Source: Myxococcales bacterium (GTDB lineage: Bacteria; Myxococcota; Polyangia; Polyangiales; Polyangiaceae). Taken from it: a stretch of 64,000 bases of DNA. The translations under genes were made by a program, and so were the position numbers. The stretch is taken from positions 1 through 64,000 of the forward strand of contig PLXW01000108.1 of the NCBI GenBank assembly GCA_003151595.1. The letters run 5' to 3'. Of the stretch, positions 50,079 to 59,296 are shown piece by piece (the first letter of the stretch is position 1; each line of letters begins with the position of its first letter). The notes beneath the pieces were generated by a model that saw only the letters and a program-made list of their open reading frames with translations, did not search any database and had not been told where the DNA came from.

Positions 50079-50405
50079 CTACTCGTCCACCGGATCGGCG
50101 TAGCCGGCCGCGAGCTTCGCCACTTCATCGCGCAGCTTCTTGTGCGCGGCGACCTTCCGGACGAGCTCCCAGAAGAGCGGATCGCCGAGCTGCTTCATCG
50201 GGTCGCCCCCCTTCGCCTTTCGCGGAACCGCGCCGGGGCCTTTCGCGCGAAGCGCTTCCATCTTGTCGATGAAGGGCTTCGTCGGAAAGAGCTCCCCCTT
50301 CTCCCAGCCGAGCACCGTCGCCTGCTCGAGGCCGAGCGCCCCCGCGAGCTCCTTGGCGGTGCAGGCGAGCTCTTTGCGGAGGGCCTTCAGCTCGTCAGGG
50401 GTCAC
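50079..50405 (-). CDS. Small XRE-type helix-turn-helix protein
   Basis: This 108-residue protein has an N-terminal helix-turn-helix of the XRE/Cro type: ELKALRKELACTAKELAGALGLEQATVLGWEKGE, read in pieces, resembles the antitoxin-like MqsA/HigA DNA-binding half. The C-terminal half is basic and helical. It may be a transcription regulator. The GTG start overlaps the stop of the pmbA gene (GTGA), so it is co-translated as the last gene of the chemosensory block. No toxin gene is adjacent. Confidence 0.8.
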   Translation of the reverse strand: MTPDELKALRKELACTAKELAGALGLEQATVLGWEKGELFPTKPFIDKMEALRAKGPGAVPRKAKGGDPMKQLGDPLFWELVRKVAAHKKLRDEVAKLAAGYADPVDE

Positions 50406-51793
50406 TTCTCGCTCGCGCCTCCGGCGATGGTCATCTTCGCCACGCGCAGCGTCGGCGCGGCGGTCGATGTGCGGAGATCGAGATCGCTCCCCACGGCGTC
50501 GATGCGCTTCCACAGCTCGTCGACGTTCAGCGAGATCGTCACTTCGCTCACCGGGTACGCGAGCTCTCCGTCTTCGATCCAGAAGCCGGACGCGCCGCGC
50601 GAGAAGTCGCCGGTCACGGCGTTGAAGCCGAACCCCATCATCTCGGTCACGTAGAGACCGCGCTTGGTCGCCTTCACGATCGCTTCGTTGGAGTCCGTGC
50701 CGGGCTTCAGGATGAAGTTCGACGTGCTCGGCCCGACGCCCGCTCCGCCACCGCGCGACGCGCTCCCCGTGCTCTCGCGCGAGAGCTTCCGCGCCGAGTA
50801 CGAGTCGCAGAGGTACGTGCGGAGGATCCCCTTCTCGACGACGACGTTGGTGCGACTCGCGAGCCCTTCGCCGTCGAAGGGACGCGAGCCGGGCGCGCGC
50901 GGGAGGAGCGGATCATCGACCACGGTCACGAGATCGCTCGCCACGAGCGTCCCTTCGCGGCCCATCAAGTAGCTCGATTTGCGCCAGATCGAGCTCCCCA
51001 TCACGCAGCCGGCGAGGAGGCCGAGGATCGATCGCGCGGCGTCGGGGTCGAAGACGACGGGGACTTCGCACGTCGACACCGTCTTCGCGCCGAGCTTCCG
51101 CAGCGTGCGGCGCGCCGCTTCGCGACCGGTTTCTTCCGCGTCGTCGAGCTCGGCGAGGAAGCGCTTCGCCGTCCAGTGGTAGCCGCGACGGTTCTTCCCG
51201 CCGACGTCCGCCGCGACCGGCACGACGCTGAGCGAGGCGTACGACCCTTTGTTCGTCGCGCGGAACCCGCTCGACAGCACGACCGCCGAGCCGCCCGCCG
51301 TCCGCCCGAAGGTGCCCCCTTCGCTGTTCGTGATCCGCGCGTCGAACGCACGCGCCGCAGCCTCCGCTTTCTTCGCGATCGCGATCGCCTGCGCCGCGTT
51401 CACCGCGCCCCCCGCGGGGTCGTAGAGATCGAGGTCCGGCGCCTTCTTCGGATCGCACAGCAGCTTCGGATCGGCCGGACCGGCAAACGGATCTTCCTGC
51501 GACAGATCGGCCAGCTCGATCGCGTCGGCCACGAACCGCTCGATCCCCGCCTCGGAGAGATCGCTCGTCGACGTCGAGGCGACCCGCTTCCCCTTCATCA
51601 CGCGAAGCCCGGCCGACCGGTGCCCCGCTTCTTCCACCAGCTCGGTCTCGCCGAGCCGCACCTTCGCCGAGAGCTCCGCCCCCGATCGCAACACGCACTC
51701 CGCGACGCTCGCGCCGCGCGCGGTCGCCATCGCGACGACGCGGTCACCCAACGCCAGGAGCTCTTCGAGTCCGCGATCGATCGCTTCGGTCAT
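50402..51793 (-). CDS. pmbA: TldD/PmbA-family protein (TldE-like)
   Basis: This 463-residue protein belongs to the TldD/PmbA family. TldD-TldE complexes are metalloproteases that process modified peptides (microcin B17) and degrade the CcdA antitoxin. Matching features are the GFRATNKGSYASLSVVPVA region, VPVVFDPDAARSILGLLAG, PFDGEGLASRTNVVVEKG, GVGPSTSNFILKPG and GFGFNAVTGDFSRGASGFWIEDG (read in pieces). I see no HExxxH zinc motif, which belongs to the TldD partner, so this is the TldE/PmbA type. TldD must be elsewhere. The start MTEAIDRG lies 16 bp after the cheB stop. Confidence 0.9.
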   Translation of the reverse strand: MTEAIDRGLEELLALGDRVVAMATARGASVAECVLRSGAELSAKVRLGETELVEEAGHRSAGLRVMKGKRVASTSTSDLSEAGIERFVADAIELADLSQEDPFAGPADPKLLCDPKKAPDLDLYDPAGGAVNAAQAIAIAKKAEAAARAFDARITNSEGGTFGRTAGGSAVVLSSGFRATNKGSYASLSVVPVAADVGGKNRRGYHWTAKRFLAELDDAEETGREAARRTLRKLGAKTVSTCEVPVVFDPDAARSILGLLAGCVMGSSIWRKSSYLMGREGTLVASDLVTVVDDPLLPRAPGSRPFDGEGLASRTNVVVEKGILRTYLCDSYSARKLSRESTGSASRGGGAGVGPSTSNFILKPGTDSNEAIVKATKRGLYVTEMMGFGFNAVTGDFSRGASGFWIEDGELAYPVSEVTISLNVDELWKRIDAVGSDLDLRTSTAAPTLRVAKMTIAGGASEK

Positions 51794-51809
51794 ACCGCCC
51801 AGGGTAATG

Positions 51810-52901
51810 TCAGACCGGAAGCTGCGCGAGGAACTCCGCGATCTGCGGGAGCGGCAAGACCTTCGCGGCCAACCCCGCGCGCACGACGGCGCCGGGCATG
51901 CCGAACACGACGGCGGTCTCCTGCGACTCGGCGACGATCGACCCGCCCGCTTCGAGGATCGCGCGCGCCCCTTCGACGCCGTCGTCGCCCATGCCGGTGA
52001 GGATGACCGCGATGCACTTCGATCCACCGGCCGCCGCCGCGCTCTTCAGCAGACGATCGGCGCTGGGGACGTAGCGATCGGTGGGCGCGCTGGGGGCGAC
52101 CTTGAGGCGGAACTCCTGCCCCATCGTGACGAGCTCCATGCACTGCCGTCCGGGGCACACGAAGCCGGTCATCTTCGCGACCGGATCGTTGTCCTGCGCT
52201 TCGGTCGTGCGGACGGGGCCGCGCTTGTCGAGGCGTTCGGCGAACGTGCGCGTGAACTTGTCGGGCATGTGCTGCGCGACGAGGAACGCCGCCGAGCTCG
52301 TCGCCGGGATCTTGCCGAAGATCTCGAGCAGGGCGCTGGGCCCGCCCGTCGAGCTGGCGATGCACACGAGGTGCTTTGGCGCGACGTACACGCCGGGAAC
52401 TCCGCCGCCGTCGAACCCTTGAGGCTTACCGTCGGCGCTCCAGTTGCCGCTCACGTTGCGTCGGCTGACGGGCGGCGTGAACGTCGGTCGCAGCGATCGC
52501 ACAAGGAGCACCTTCTGGAGAATTTGTTCACGCAGCTCGGTCGCGTCGGGACTGATCTGTCGATCGGGTTTGGTGACGAAGTCGAGCGCGCCGAGCTCGA
52601 GCGCCTTGAAGACGTTCTCTTTCTGCGAGTACGAGCTCACGACGATCACTGGCGTCGGCTGCTTCGACATCAAGATGCGGAGGAAGGTGAACCCGTCCAT
52701 CCGCGGCATCTCGAGGTCGAGCGTGATCACGTCGGGTCGCAGCAGCGACGCCAGACGCAACGCTTCTTCGCCGTCCGCCGCCTTGCCCACGACCTCGACG
52801 TCCGGGTTCCCCGCGAACACGTCGGCGATGTTCCGGCGGTTGTACGCGGAGTCGTCGACGACCATGAGTCGTATGGGGGGCGTTCGGTTTGAAGCGGTCA
52901 T
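51810..52901 (-). CDS. cheB: Chemotaxis response regulator protein-glutamate methylesterase CheB
   Basis: This 363-residue CheB has a receiver domain with phospho-acceptor Asp62 (LDLEMPRMDG) and the K in VTKPDRQ. The C-terminal methylesterase has Ser184 in ASSTGGPS, His in AQHMPDKFT and Asp in TGMGDDGVEGA, the complete triad. It removes methyl groups from receptor glutamates, opposing CheR, to reset sensitivity. The gene follows cheR by 36 bp in the operon. Confidence 0.96.
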   Translation of the reverse strand: MTASNRTPPIRLMVVDDSAYNRRNIADVFAGNPDVEVVGKAADGEEALRLASLLRPDVITLDLEMPRMDGFTFLRILMSKQPTPVIVVSSYSQKENVFKALELGALDFVTKPDRQISPDATELREQILQKVLLVRSLRPTFTPPVSRRNVSGNWSADGKPQGFDGGGVPGVYVAPKHLVCIASSTGGPSALLEIFGKIPATSSAAFLVAQHMPDKFTRTFAERLDKRGPVRTTEAQDNDPVAKMTGFVCPGRQCMELVTMGQEFRLKVAPSAPTDRYVPSADRLLKSAAAAGGSKCIAVILTGMGDDGVEGARAILEAGGSIVAESQETAVVFGMPGAVVRAGLAAKVLPLPQIAEFLAQLPV

Positions 52902-52937
52902 CTCGGAGCTACGGAGGCGGGGCGGATCGGGAACGAG

Positions 52938-53849
52938 CTACGCAGGGGTGGGCTTGCTGGAGTCGCGAAGCGGATCCTTCGACGGATCGCGCGTGGGCCC
53001 CAGAGGCTTTCGGTAAACGAGGTCTTCTCTCAAGTGTAACAGCTCGAAGGCAGTCGACACGTTGAGGAGCGACTCGCTGTGTCCAAGCAAGAGAACGCCT
53101 CCAGGGTAGAGGCGCTCGTGGAAGATGTCGATGACCCGCTTCCGTGCGTAGGCGTCGAAATAGATGAGGACGTTGCGGCAGAAGACTGCGTCGGCACGAC
53201 CCAGCAGCCGCGCTTTCTCTTCGTCGAGGAGGTTCATCTGCCCGAAATGACAGAGCGCGCGCACACGCTCCTGGACGTAGATGCCGTCGCTCTTCTCGGT
53301 GAAATAGCGGCGTTTATACTCTTCGGGCATCGCCCGGAACGCGGCCTGGCCGTACGCGCCACGACGCGCCGCCGCAACGCAGCGCTTGGAAATGTCGGAG
53401 CCGTAGACGCGCAAGTCCCACCCAAGGAAGAGGTTGGACTCGAGGAGCAAGATCGCGATCGTGTAGACCTCTTCGCCCGTCGCGCAGCCCGCGCTCCAGA
53501 TGGAGAGGCGCTTCCGCGACTTCGCCTGCGACGCGAGCATCGGGACGACCTCGCCCTTGAAGGAGCGGAGCTGGTAGTCCTCGCGAAAGAAGTAGGTCTC
53601 GTTCGTGGTGAGCAGCTCGATGGCCTCTTCCCACTCTGCGTTCGCGAGCGGATGGAAGCGGAGGTACTGGTAGTACTCGGCGAACGTCGTCAGCTTGAGG
53701 ATGGCGAGCCGCTCGCGCAGCCTGCGCTCCATGGCGAAGCGCGACTCGCTGCCGAACTGCACGCCGATGCGCGCGCTGAAGACGTCGCGCAGGAGTCGGT
53801 ACTCCTCGGGCTTGAGCGGGATGTCGTCCCGCAAAGAGAAGCGCGCCAC
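52938..53849 (-). CDS. cheR: Chemotaxis protein methyltransferase CheR
   Basis: This 303-residue SAM-dependent methyltransferase adds methyl groups to receptor glutamates. It has the N-terminal helical domain and then TTNETYFFRE, the SAM loop SAGCATGEEVYTIA, CRNVLIYFD and GHSESL, all typical of CheR. It lacks TPR extensions. The last 20 residues are polar. The GTG start lies one base after the stop of the HEAT-repeat gene, so it is translationally tied to it. Confidence 0.96.
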   Translation of the reverse strand: MARFSLRDDIPLKPEEYRLLRDVFSARIGVQFGSESRFAMERRLRERLAILKLTTFAEYYQYLRFHPLANAEWEEAIELLTTNETYFFREDYQLRSFKGEVVPMLASQAKSRKRLSIWSAGCATGEEVYTIAILLLESNLFLGWDLRVYGSDISKRCVAAARRGAYGQAAFRAMPEEYKRRYFTEKSDGIYVQERVRALCHFGQMNLLDEEKARLLGRADAVFCRNVLIYFDAYARKRVIDIFHERLYPGGVLLLGHSESLLNVSTAFELLHLREDLVYRKPLGPTRDPSKDPLRDSSKPTPA

Positions 53850-53850
53850 G

Positions 53851-55944
53851 TCAGCGCATCTCCTCGCCGCCGCCGCGCGAGCGCGCCGAGAGCGCAGCTG
53901 CGATGGCCACGCGCACGCTGACGTCCTTCTCGCGATCGAGTCGCGCGCGGAGAAGAGCGTGGGCCGACGTGCTCCCCTCCTGCCCCAGGAGCTCGGCGGC
54001 GAGGCGACGAACGTCGCGCGCGACGTGATCGAGCGCGAGGCCGATGCGCGTGAGCGATCGCGCGCTGGTGGCGCGTCCGAGCTCGGAGAGCGCGAGCTTC
54101 ACGACCTCGTAGTCGGTGTGTTCGAGCGCGGCGAAGAGCGCGTCGTCGCGCGCCGGGCCGGTGAGCGAGCCGAGCGCTTCGACCGCCGCGCTGGCGACGC
54201 CCGAGTCGAGGCTGCGTACGAGCGGGAGCGCGACGTGAAGTGCGCGATCGCGATCGGCGTCGGCAATCGCGCGGAGCGCCGCGGCGACGGTGGCCGGATC
54301 GCGCGAGGCATCGAGCAGCGCGACGAGCGGCTCCGCGCGGTGCAACCGCCCGAGCGCGCGCACCGCGGCCATGACCACCTCGGGCTCTTCGTCGGCCAAG
54401 GCGAACGACACCGCGTCCGCCGCGCGCGCGTCTCCTTGACCGTACGGGCCCGCGCCCGCCGCCACCGTCGACAGCGCCTCCACGGCGTGACGTCGCGCGC
54501 GCGGATCGCCGTTCGAGAGCGCGCCTTGAAGGAAGGCGACGTCGCGCCCGTCCACGATCGTCTTCCGCGCGAGCGCGTCGATCACGATGCACCCGAGCAC
54601 GGCTTCGGCGCCGCTCGCGTCGAGCTCGCCGAGCAGCGCGCGCGCTTCGGCCTCGTGACGCGCAGCGAGCTCGTGCAACGCGGTGACGGCCGAATCGGCC
54701 ACGCGCAGATCGGGATGAAGCGCGAGGCGCGCGACGTCGCGCAGATCGCTCGCCGCCCCCGTCCGGCCGAACACGCGCATCGCGGCCAGGAGCACGTCGG
54801 TCGACGGATCGCGCAGCGCTTCGCGCATCACCGCGAGCACCTCGGTCTCGTCTTCCGGCGGCGAGAGCACCGGCACCAAGGAGAGCGTCGCGCCACGCAC
54901 GTTCGGCGCCGCCGTTCGTCCCGCTTCCATCAGCGGCTGCAGCGCCTCTTCGCCGAACACCTTGAGCGCCACCTCGGCTCTGTCGGCCATCTCGGGATCG
55001 CTCAGCGCATCGACGAGCACCGACACGTCGTCCGGATCGCGCAAGAGGCCCAGCGCCGCGATCGCCGCGCCGCGCGCGTGCGGGTTCTCTTCGTGCTCGG
55101 CCATCGAGCGCACCGTGTCGTGCGCGCGGAGCGACGGGCGCATCATGGCGCTCGCCGTCTCCACCACGTTCGCGTCGTCGGGATCGGCGAGCACCGCTTC
55201 GCCGAGCGCGATCACCGCTTCACGCGCGACGATCGGCGACGCGTCCCCCACGGCGTTGGCCAGCGCGCGGATCGCATCGACCTCGCGCGACGCCGCCGCG
55301 GCCGACAGCGCGTACCGCTTCAAGATCGGATCGGTCGCGAACGGCTCGACGGTCCGCCACGACAGCTTCGCTTCGAGGCGCGTCAGCGAGTCGAGCGCCG
55401 AGAGCTTGAGCATGGTGTCGTCGCACGCCAGAAGCGCGACGAGCGCATCGATGGCGATCGTGCGCGCCTCTTCCCCCGCTTCGGCCGCGCGCCCCAGCGC
55501 TTCGGCGGACGCCACGCGGACGTTCGGATCCGCGTCGCCGAGCGCGCGCGAGAGCGCGACGGTCCCGCGCAAGTCGGGCATCCCGGCGAGTGCTTCGACT
55601 GCGAGCTTCCGGCCGTCCTCGTCGAGCGCCTCGAGCGCCGCGAGCGCCACCGGGAGCGCGTCCGAGCCGATCGCGATCATCGCTTCGACCGCCGCGTTGC
55701 GGAGGCCGAGGTTCACCTTGTCGTCGAGCGCGACACGCAACGCCGAGAGCACCGCGTCGCGCTTCTGCACCGACGCCGCGATCACCGTCGCCTCTTTTCG
55801 CACGCGCCAGTCGGGATCGCCCAGCGCGCGCAACAGGAGCGCCGCCGCCTCGTCTCCGTGCACCTGCGCGATCTGCTGCGCCGCGAGTCTCCGCGTCTCC
55901 GGCTCCGGCTCGTCGAGGAGCTTGGCGATGCGCGCGGGCGTCAT
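53851..55944 (-). CDS. HEAT-repeat protein of the chemosensory operon
   Basis: This 697-residue protein is made of about twenty HEAT (PBS-lyase-type) helical repeats, e.g. RRLAAQQIAQVHGDEAAALL, DPDWRVRKEATVIAAS, NPHARGAAIAALGLL, DEEPEVVMAAVRALGRL and YEVVKLALSELGRA. No catalytic motif or signal is seen, so it is a cytoplasmic scaffold. Its ATG overlaps the stop of the second cheW (ATGA) and cheR begins one base after its stop. The position inside the operon implies a fixed role with CheW, CheA and CheR. Myxobacterial chemosensory clusters with HEAT proteins are known (Cpc7 of the Myxococcus Che7 cluster, from memory). Confidence 0.9.
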   Translation of the reverse strand: MTPARIAKLLDEPEPETRRLAAQQIAQVHGDEAAALLLRALGDPDWRVRKEATVIAASVQKRDAVLSALRVALDDKVNLGLRNAAVEAMIAIGSDALPVALAALEALDEDGRKLAVEALAGMPDLRGTVALSRALGDADPNVRVASAEALGRAAEAGEEARTIAIDALVALLACDDTMLKLSALDSLTRLEAKLSWRTVEPFATDPILKRYALSAAAASREVDAIRALANAVGDASPIVAREAVIALGEAVLADPDDANVVETASAMMRPSLRAHDTVRSMAEHEENPHARGAAIAALGLLRDPDDVSVLVDALSDPEMADRAEVALKVFGEEALQPLMEAGRTAAPNVRGATLSLVPVLSPPEDETEVLAVMREALRDPSTDVLLAAMRVFGRTGAASDLRDVARLALHPDLRVADSAVTALHELAARHEAEARALLGELDASGAEAVLGCIVIDALARKTIVDGRDVAFLQGALSNGDPRARRHAVEALSTVAAGAGPYGQGDARAADAVSFALADEEPEVVMAAVRALGRLHRAEPLVALLDASRDPATVAAALRAIADADRDRALHVALPLVRSLDSGVASAAVEALGSLTGPARDDALFAALEHTDYEVVKLALSELGRATSARSLTRIGLALDHVARDVRRLAAELLGQEGSTSAHALLRARLDREKDVSVRVAIAAALSARSRGGGEEMR

Positions 55945-56504
55945 GTCGACACCGGCTTCCGCGCGATGAGCACGGGCGGCGCGACCGACGACGACGGCGG
56001 CATCGAGCCCATGGCCGGCGGAATCGACGACTTCAACGTCCCTGCCGCGATCAACGGCTCGGTCAGCTCGCCCAGTTTTTTCGTGTCGAGAACGAAGGTC
56101 AGCGTCTCGGCGTGGTTCGTCACGCCGGCGATCCCGCGCACGTCGTCTCCGCCGCCCAGCGCCGGCACGGGGCGAAGGTCCTGCCCGCCCGTACCGAACA
56201 CCTCGGTCACGGCATCGACCACGAGCGCCACGAAGCGGTGGTCGACGTCGACGATGATCCACTTCGTTCGGCGCGTCGCGTCGACGGCCAGCAGCCCGAA
56301 GCGCACGCGCATGTCGATGACCGGCACGACCTCGCCGCGGTAGTCGGCGACCCCCGTGACGGCGCGCGGCGCCTTCGGAAGCGCGACGAGCGTGAGCGGG
56401 TTGGCGATCTCGCGCACGCGATGGATCGACACCGCGTAGTGCACGTCGCCGACGATGAAGCCGACGAGATTCTTGGACGGATCGTGGCGCTGACGTTGCC
56501 CCAT
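55941..56504 (-). CDS. cheW: Chemotaxis coupling protein CheW (second copy)
   Basis: This 187-residue CheW couples receptors to CheA. The SH3-like fold is visible: LVGFIVGDVHYAVSIHRVREI, ADYRGEVVPVIDMRVRFGL, IVDVDHRFVALVVDAVTEV. The C-terminus carries an extra 40-residue tail rich in Pro and Ser. It overlaps the preceding cheW by one base (TGATG) and the following HEAT gene by four. It differs enough from the first CheW to serve another partner. Confidence 0.94.
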   Translation of the reverse strand: MGQRQRHDPSKNLVGFIVGDVHYAVSIHRVREIANPLTLVALPKAPRAVTGVADYRGEVVPVIDMRVRFGLLAVDATRRTKWIIVDVDHRFVALVVDAVTEVFGTGGQDLRPVPALGGGDDVRGIAGVTNHAETLTFVLDTKKLGELTEPLIAAGTLKSSIPPAMGSMPPSSSVAPPVLIARKPVST

Positions 56505-57022
56505 CAGCGCGGCTCCAGGATGGGCTTCAGGTCGATGAGGATCAGCAGCGCCCCTTCGGGCCGCCCGATGCCCGCGATGTGCGCCGGCTGTTCGCCGCCC
56601 AGCACCGCCGCGGGCTCGATCTCCGCGTCGGCCAGGCGATACACTTGGAGCACTTCATCGACCAAGAGGCCGATCTGCTCGTCGCCCGTGTCGACCAGGA
56701 GGATGCGCGTCTTGCGATCGGTCGCTTGCTCCGCAAGACGAAAGCGGCGGCGCAGATCAACGACCGTCACCAGCCGTCCGCGCACGCTCATCACGCCGAT
56801 GATCTCGCGCGGCGCGCGCGGCACCGGCGTCAGCGGCGGCGGCTTCAGGATCTCGGCGATGTACGCGATCTGCACGGCGTACGTGTCCTTCGCGAGCACG
56901 AACGCCAGGTACTCGATGCGCTTGCCGAGATCGGCGGCGCGACGCGCGCCCGTCGTCCGCGTGTCGGCGCGGCGCATGAGACCGCCGTGACGAAGCCCGC
57001 CCGTGCCCCCCCCTTGCGCCAT
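56504..57022 (-). CDS. cheW: Chemotaxis coupling protein CheW (first copy)
   Basis: This 172-residue CheW has an N-terminal basic and glycine-rich extension of about 35 residues, then the CheW fold: IEYLAFVLAKDTYAVQIAYIAEIL, REIIGVMSVRGRLVTVVDLRRRF, LLVDTGDEQIGLLVDEVLQVYRL (read in pieces). An in-frame ATG after 15 residues is an alternative start. Its ATG overlaps the cheA stop by one base (TGATG). Having two CheW genes side by side suggests two receptor or scaffold connections. Confidence 0.94.
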   Translation of the reverse strand: MAQGGGTGGLRHGGLMRRADTRTTGARRAADLGKRIEYLAFVLAKDTYAVQIAYIAEILKPPPLTPVPRAPREIIGVMSVRGRLVTVVDLRRRFRLAEQATDRKTRILLVDTGDEQIGLLVDEVLQVYRLADAEIEPAAVLGGEQPAHIAGIGRPEGALLILIDLKPILEPR

Positions 57023-59292
57023 CAGCCCCTCCCCTCGGCCGTCATGAGGAAGCGCGCTTCGCTCCCCGCGAGCACCTCTTCGATCAGCGCCGCGATGTCG
57101 AGCACCAGGCCCACGCGCTGATCGCCGAGCTCCGTCGCGCCGGCGAACCCGCGCACCATCTTCAGCGATTTGCCGAGCGCCTTGATGACGATGTCCTGCT
57201 GCCCGACGAGCTTGTCGACCACGAACCCCAGCCGCCGATTCCCCACCGACGAGATCACGACGAACGATCGCGAGCGCATCGGGTTCGCGTTGGGATCAAT
57301 CGGCGTCGGCTCCAGCGGATCGATCCCGAAGAACTTCGCCAGGCGGCAGATCGGCAGGGTCGCTCCACGCTGCGTCATCACCTCGCGCCCTTCGAACGTT
57401 CGCACCAGCCCTTCGTCGAGCACGATCGCTTCTTCCACGCTGGCGAGCGGCAAGCAGAACGAGCGTCCGCCGATCTCGACGACGAGCACGCTGATGATCG
57501 CCAGCGTGATCGGCAGCGTGATCGTCATCTTCGTGCCAATGCCGACTTCGCTCGTGATGTCGACGATCCCGCCAAGCTTGGCGATGTTCGTCTTCACGAT
57601 GTCCATGCCGACGCCGCGCCCGGAGAGCTGCGTCGCCTCTTCTTTCGTCGTGAACCCCGGCATGAACACGAGCGCCAGGATCTCGCGCGGCGTGAGATCG
57701 CGCGCCTCTTCGGGGCTCATGAGGCCGATGCGCACGGCGCTCTTCACGAGCACCTCGGGATCCATTCCGCGCCCGTCGTCTTCCACCTCGAGGACGACGT
57801 GATTCCCCTTCTGGAAGGCGTTGAGCGCGATCGTCCCCACCGGCGGCTTGCCGACCGCGAGCCGCTCGTCGCGCATCTCGATGGCGTGATCGATCGCGTT
57901 GCGGATCATGTGCATCAGCGGATCGCTGAGCTCTTCGACGATGAGCTTGTCGATCTCGGTCTCGGCGCCGGTGATGACCAGGTTCACCTGCTTGTCGTGC
58001 TCGCGCGAGATCTGCCGAACGACGCGCGACAGCTTGTCGAAGATCTGCCCGAGCGGGACCATCCGGACTTCGAGGATGCCGTTCTGCATCTGCGTGAGAT
58101 GCCGATCGAACGTCCGGTGAAGTCGGTGCAGCTCGATGCCGAGCTCGCGGAGGTCGGGTCTCCCGCGAACGCGCTCACCCACGCGCAAGATCGCGCTGCG
58201 CAAGATCGCCAGCTCGCCGACGATCGTCATGAGCGAGTCGAGCTTGCGAATGTCGACGCGCACCGTCTGGCTGACGGAGCGAAGCGACAGCTCGCGCCCC
58301 CCCGGACCACCGCCCATTCCTCCCGGCGGCGGCGCTGACGGCGGCCCTCCCGGCGGCGGCGGCGTGCGAACCGCGTCGGCCTCGTCGTCTTCGACGAGCG
58401 TGAACGCCGTGGCCGGCGGCCCGAGCTTCGGCGGCGGCGGCGCGTCTTTGTACCGGACCTGCGGCTCTTGCTCGGCGTACGTCGGCGGCGCGGGGAGCGA
58501 CGTGCGGTTCGCCCCGGCTTCACGTTTGGGGATCTCTTCGATGCGGACGTTCGGTCCGTTGATCGCGCTCCGCAGGATGATGATGTCCGCGCGGCTCGCC
58601 ATCAAGATCTCGAGCTCGATCGAGTCGATGTCGCCGCCGCCGCCCGTCGGCAGGTACGTGATGATCTCGCCGTGCGGCCGCGCCTTCGCCTTCAGATCGT
58701 CGAGGGCGCTGTCGATCGTCGCCAGCGAGAACTGCACGCGGATGCGATAGAGCCCCTGACCCGACTGGATGTTCGTGCGGAGCCGATGCTCTTCGTACTC
58801 GGTGAGCACGCCGAGCAAGCCGGGATCGAGCTCGTACTGCGCGACGAGACTCACGCCCCCGCCGGCGCGCGACTGCGTCGTCTGCCCGATGGCCACGAGC
58901 AGCGCCTTCACTTCTTCCTGCGGCTCGGGCTCGTCCCCCTTCACGCTGGCGAGGATGCGTCCGTAGAGCTCCACCGCTTGAAAGAGCAGGTCGAGCACCG
59001 GCGGCGTGAGCTCGGTGCGACCGAGGCGCAAGTCGTCGAGCAGGTTCTCCAGCTCGTGCGACAGCCCGCTCATGATCGCCGCGCCGAAGAGCCCCGAGAG
59101 CCCCTTCAGCGTGTGCACCGCGCGGAAGACGTCGTTGATGATGTCCGGGTCGCTCTCGCCACCGCGCTTGACGATCTCGTCGAGCGCGAGCAAGTCGCGA
59201 CTCAGTCCGTCGACGAGCTCCTGCGCCTCGGAGAAGAACTCCTCGCGAGCCTTCTCGCCGAGCGCGTCGCGTCCGCCGGTCTCGCCCGCCAT
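57022..59292 (-). CDS. cheA: Chemotaxis histidine kinase CheA
   Basis: This 756-residue CheA has the standard domain order. P1 HPt holds phospho-His60 in AVHTLKGLSGLFG. A middle region includes a P2-like part (about 160-250) and a Pro/Gly-rich linker around residue 315. P3 dimerisation has SVSQTVRVDIRKLD. P4 ATPase has HMIRNAIDHAIE, DDGRGMD, GFTTKEEATQLSGRGVGMDIV. P5 is CheW-like, with FCLPLASVEEAI and RLGFVVDKLVGQQDIVIK. It should phosphorylate CheY and CheB. cheY lies four bases upstream in the same transcript. Confidence 0.96.
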   Translation of the reverse strand: MAGETGGRDALGEKAREEFFSEAQELVDGLSRDLLALDEIVKRGGESDPDIINDVFRAVHTLKGLSGLFGAAIMSGLSHELENLLDDLRLGRTELTPPVLDLLFQAVELYGRILASVKGDEPEPQEEVKALLVAIGQTTQSRAGGGVSLVAQYELDPGLLGVLTEYEEHRLRTNIQSGQGLYRIRVQFSLATIDSALDDLKAKARPHGEIITYLPTGGGGDIDSIELEILMASRADIIILRSAINGPNVRIEEIPKREAGANRTSLPAPPTYAEQEPQVRYKDAPPPPKLGPPATAFTLVEDDEADAVRTPPPPGGPPSAPPPGGMGGGPGGRELSLRSVSQTVRVDIRKLDSLMTIVGELAILRSAILRVGERVRGRPDLRELGIELHRLHRTFDRHLTQMQNGILEVRMVPLGQIFDKLSRVVRQISREHDKQVNLVITGAETEIDKLIVEELSDPLMHMIRNAIDHAIEMRDERLAVGKPPVGTIALNAFQKGNHVVLEVEDDGRGMDPEVLVKSAVRIGLMSPEEARDLTPREILALVFMPGFTTKEEATQLSGRGVGMDIVKTNIAKLGGIVDITSEVGIGTKMTITLPITLAIISVLVVEIGGRSFCLPLASVEEAIVLDEGLVRTFEGREVMTQRGATLPICRLAKFFGIDPLEPTPIDPNANPMRSRSFVVISSVGNRRLGFVVDKLVGQQDIVIKALGKSLKMVRGFAGATELGDQRVGLVLDIAALIEEVLAGSEARFLMTAEGRG

Positions 59293-59296
59293 GGCG

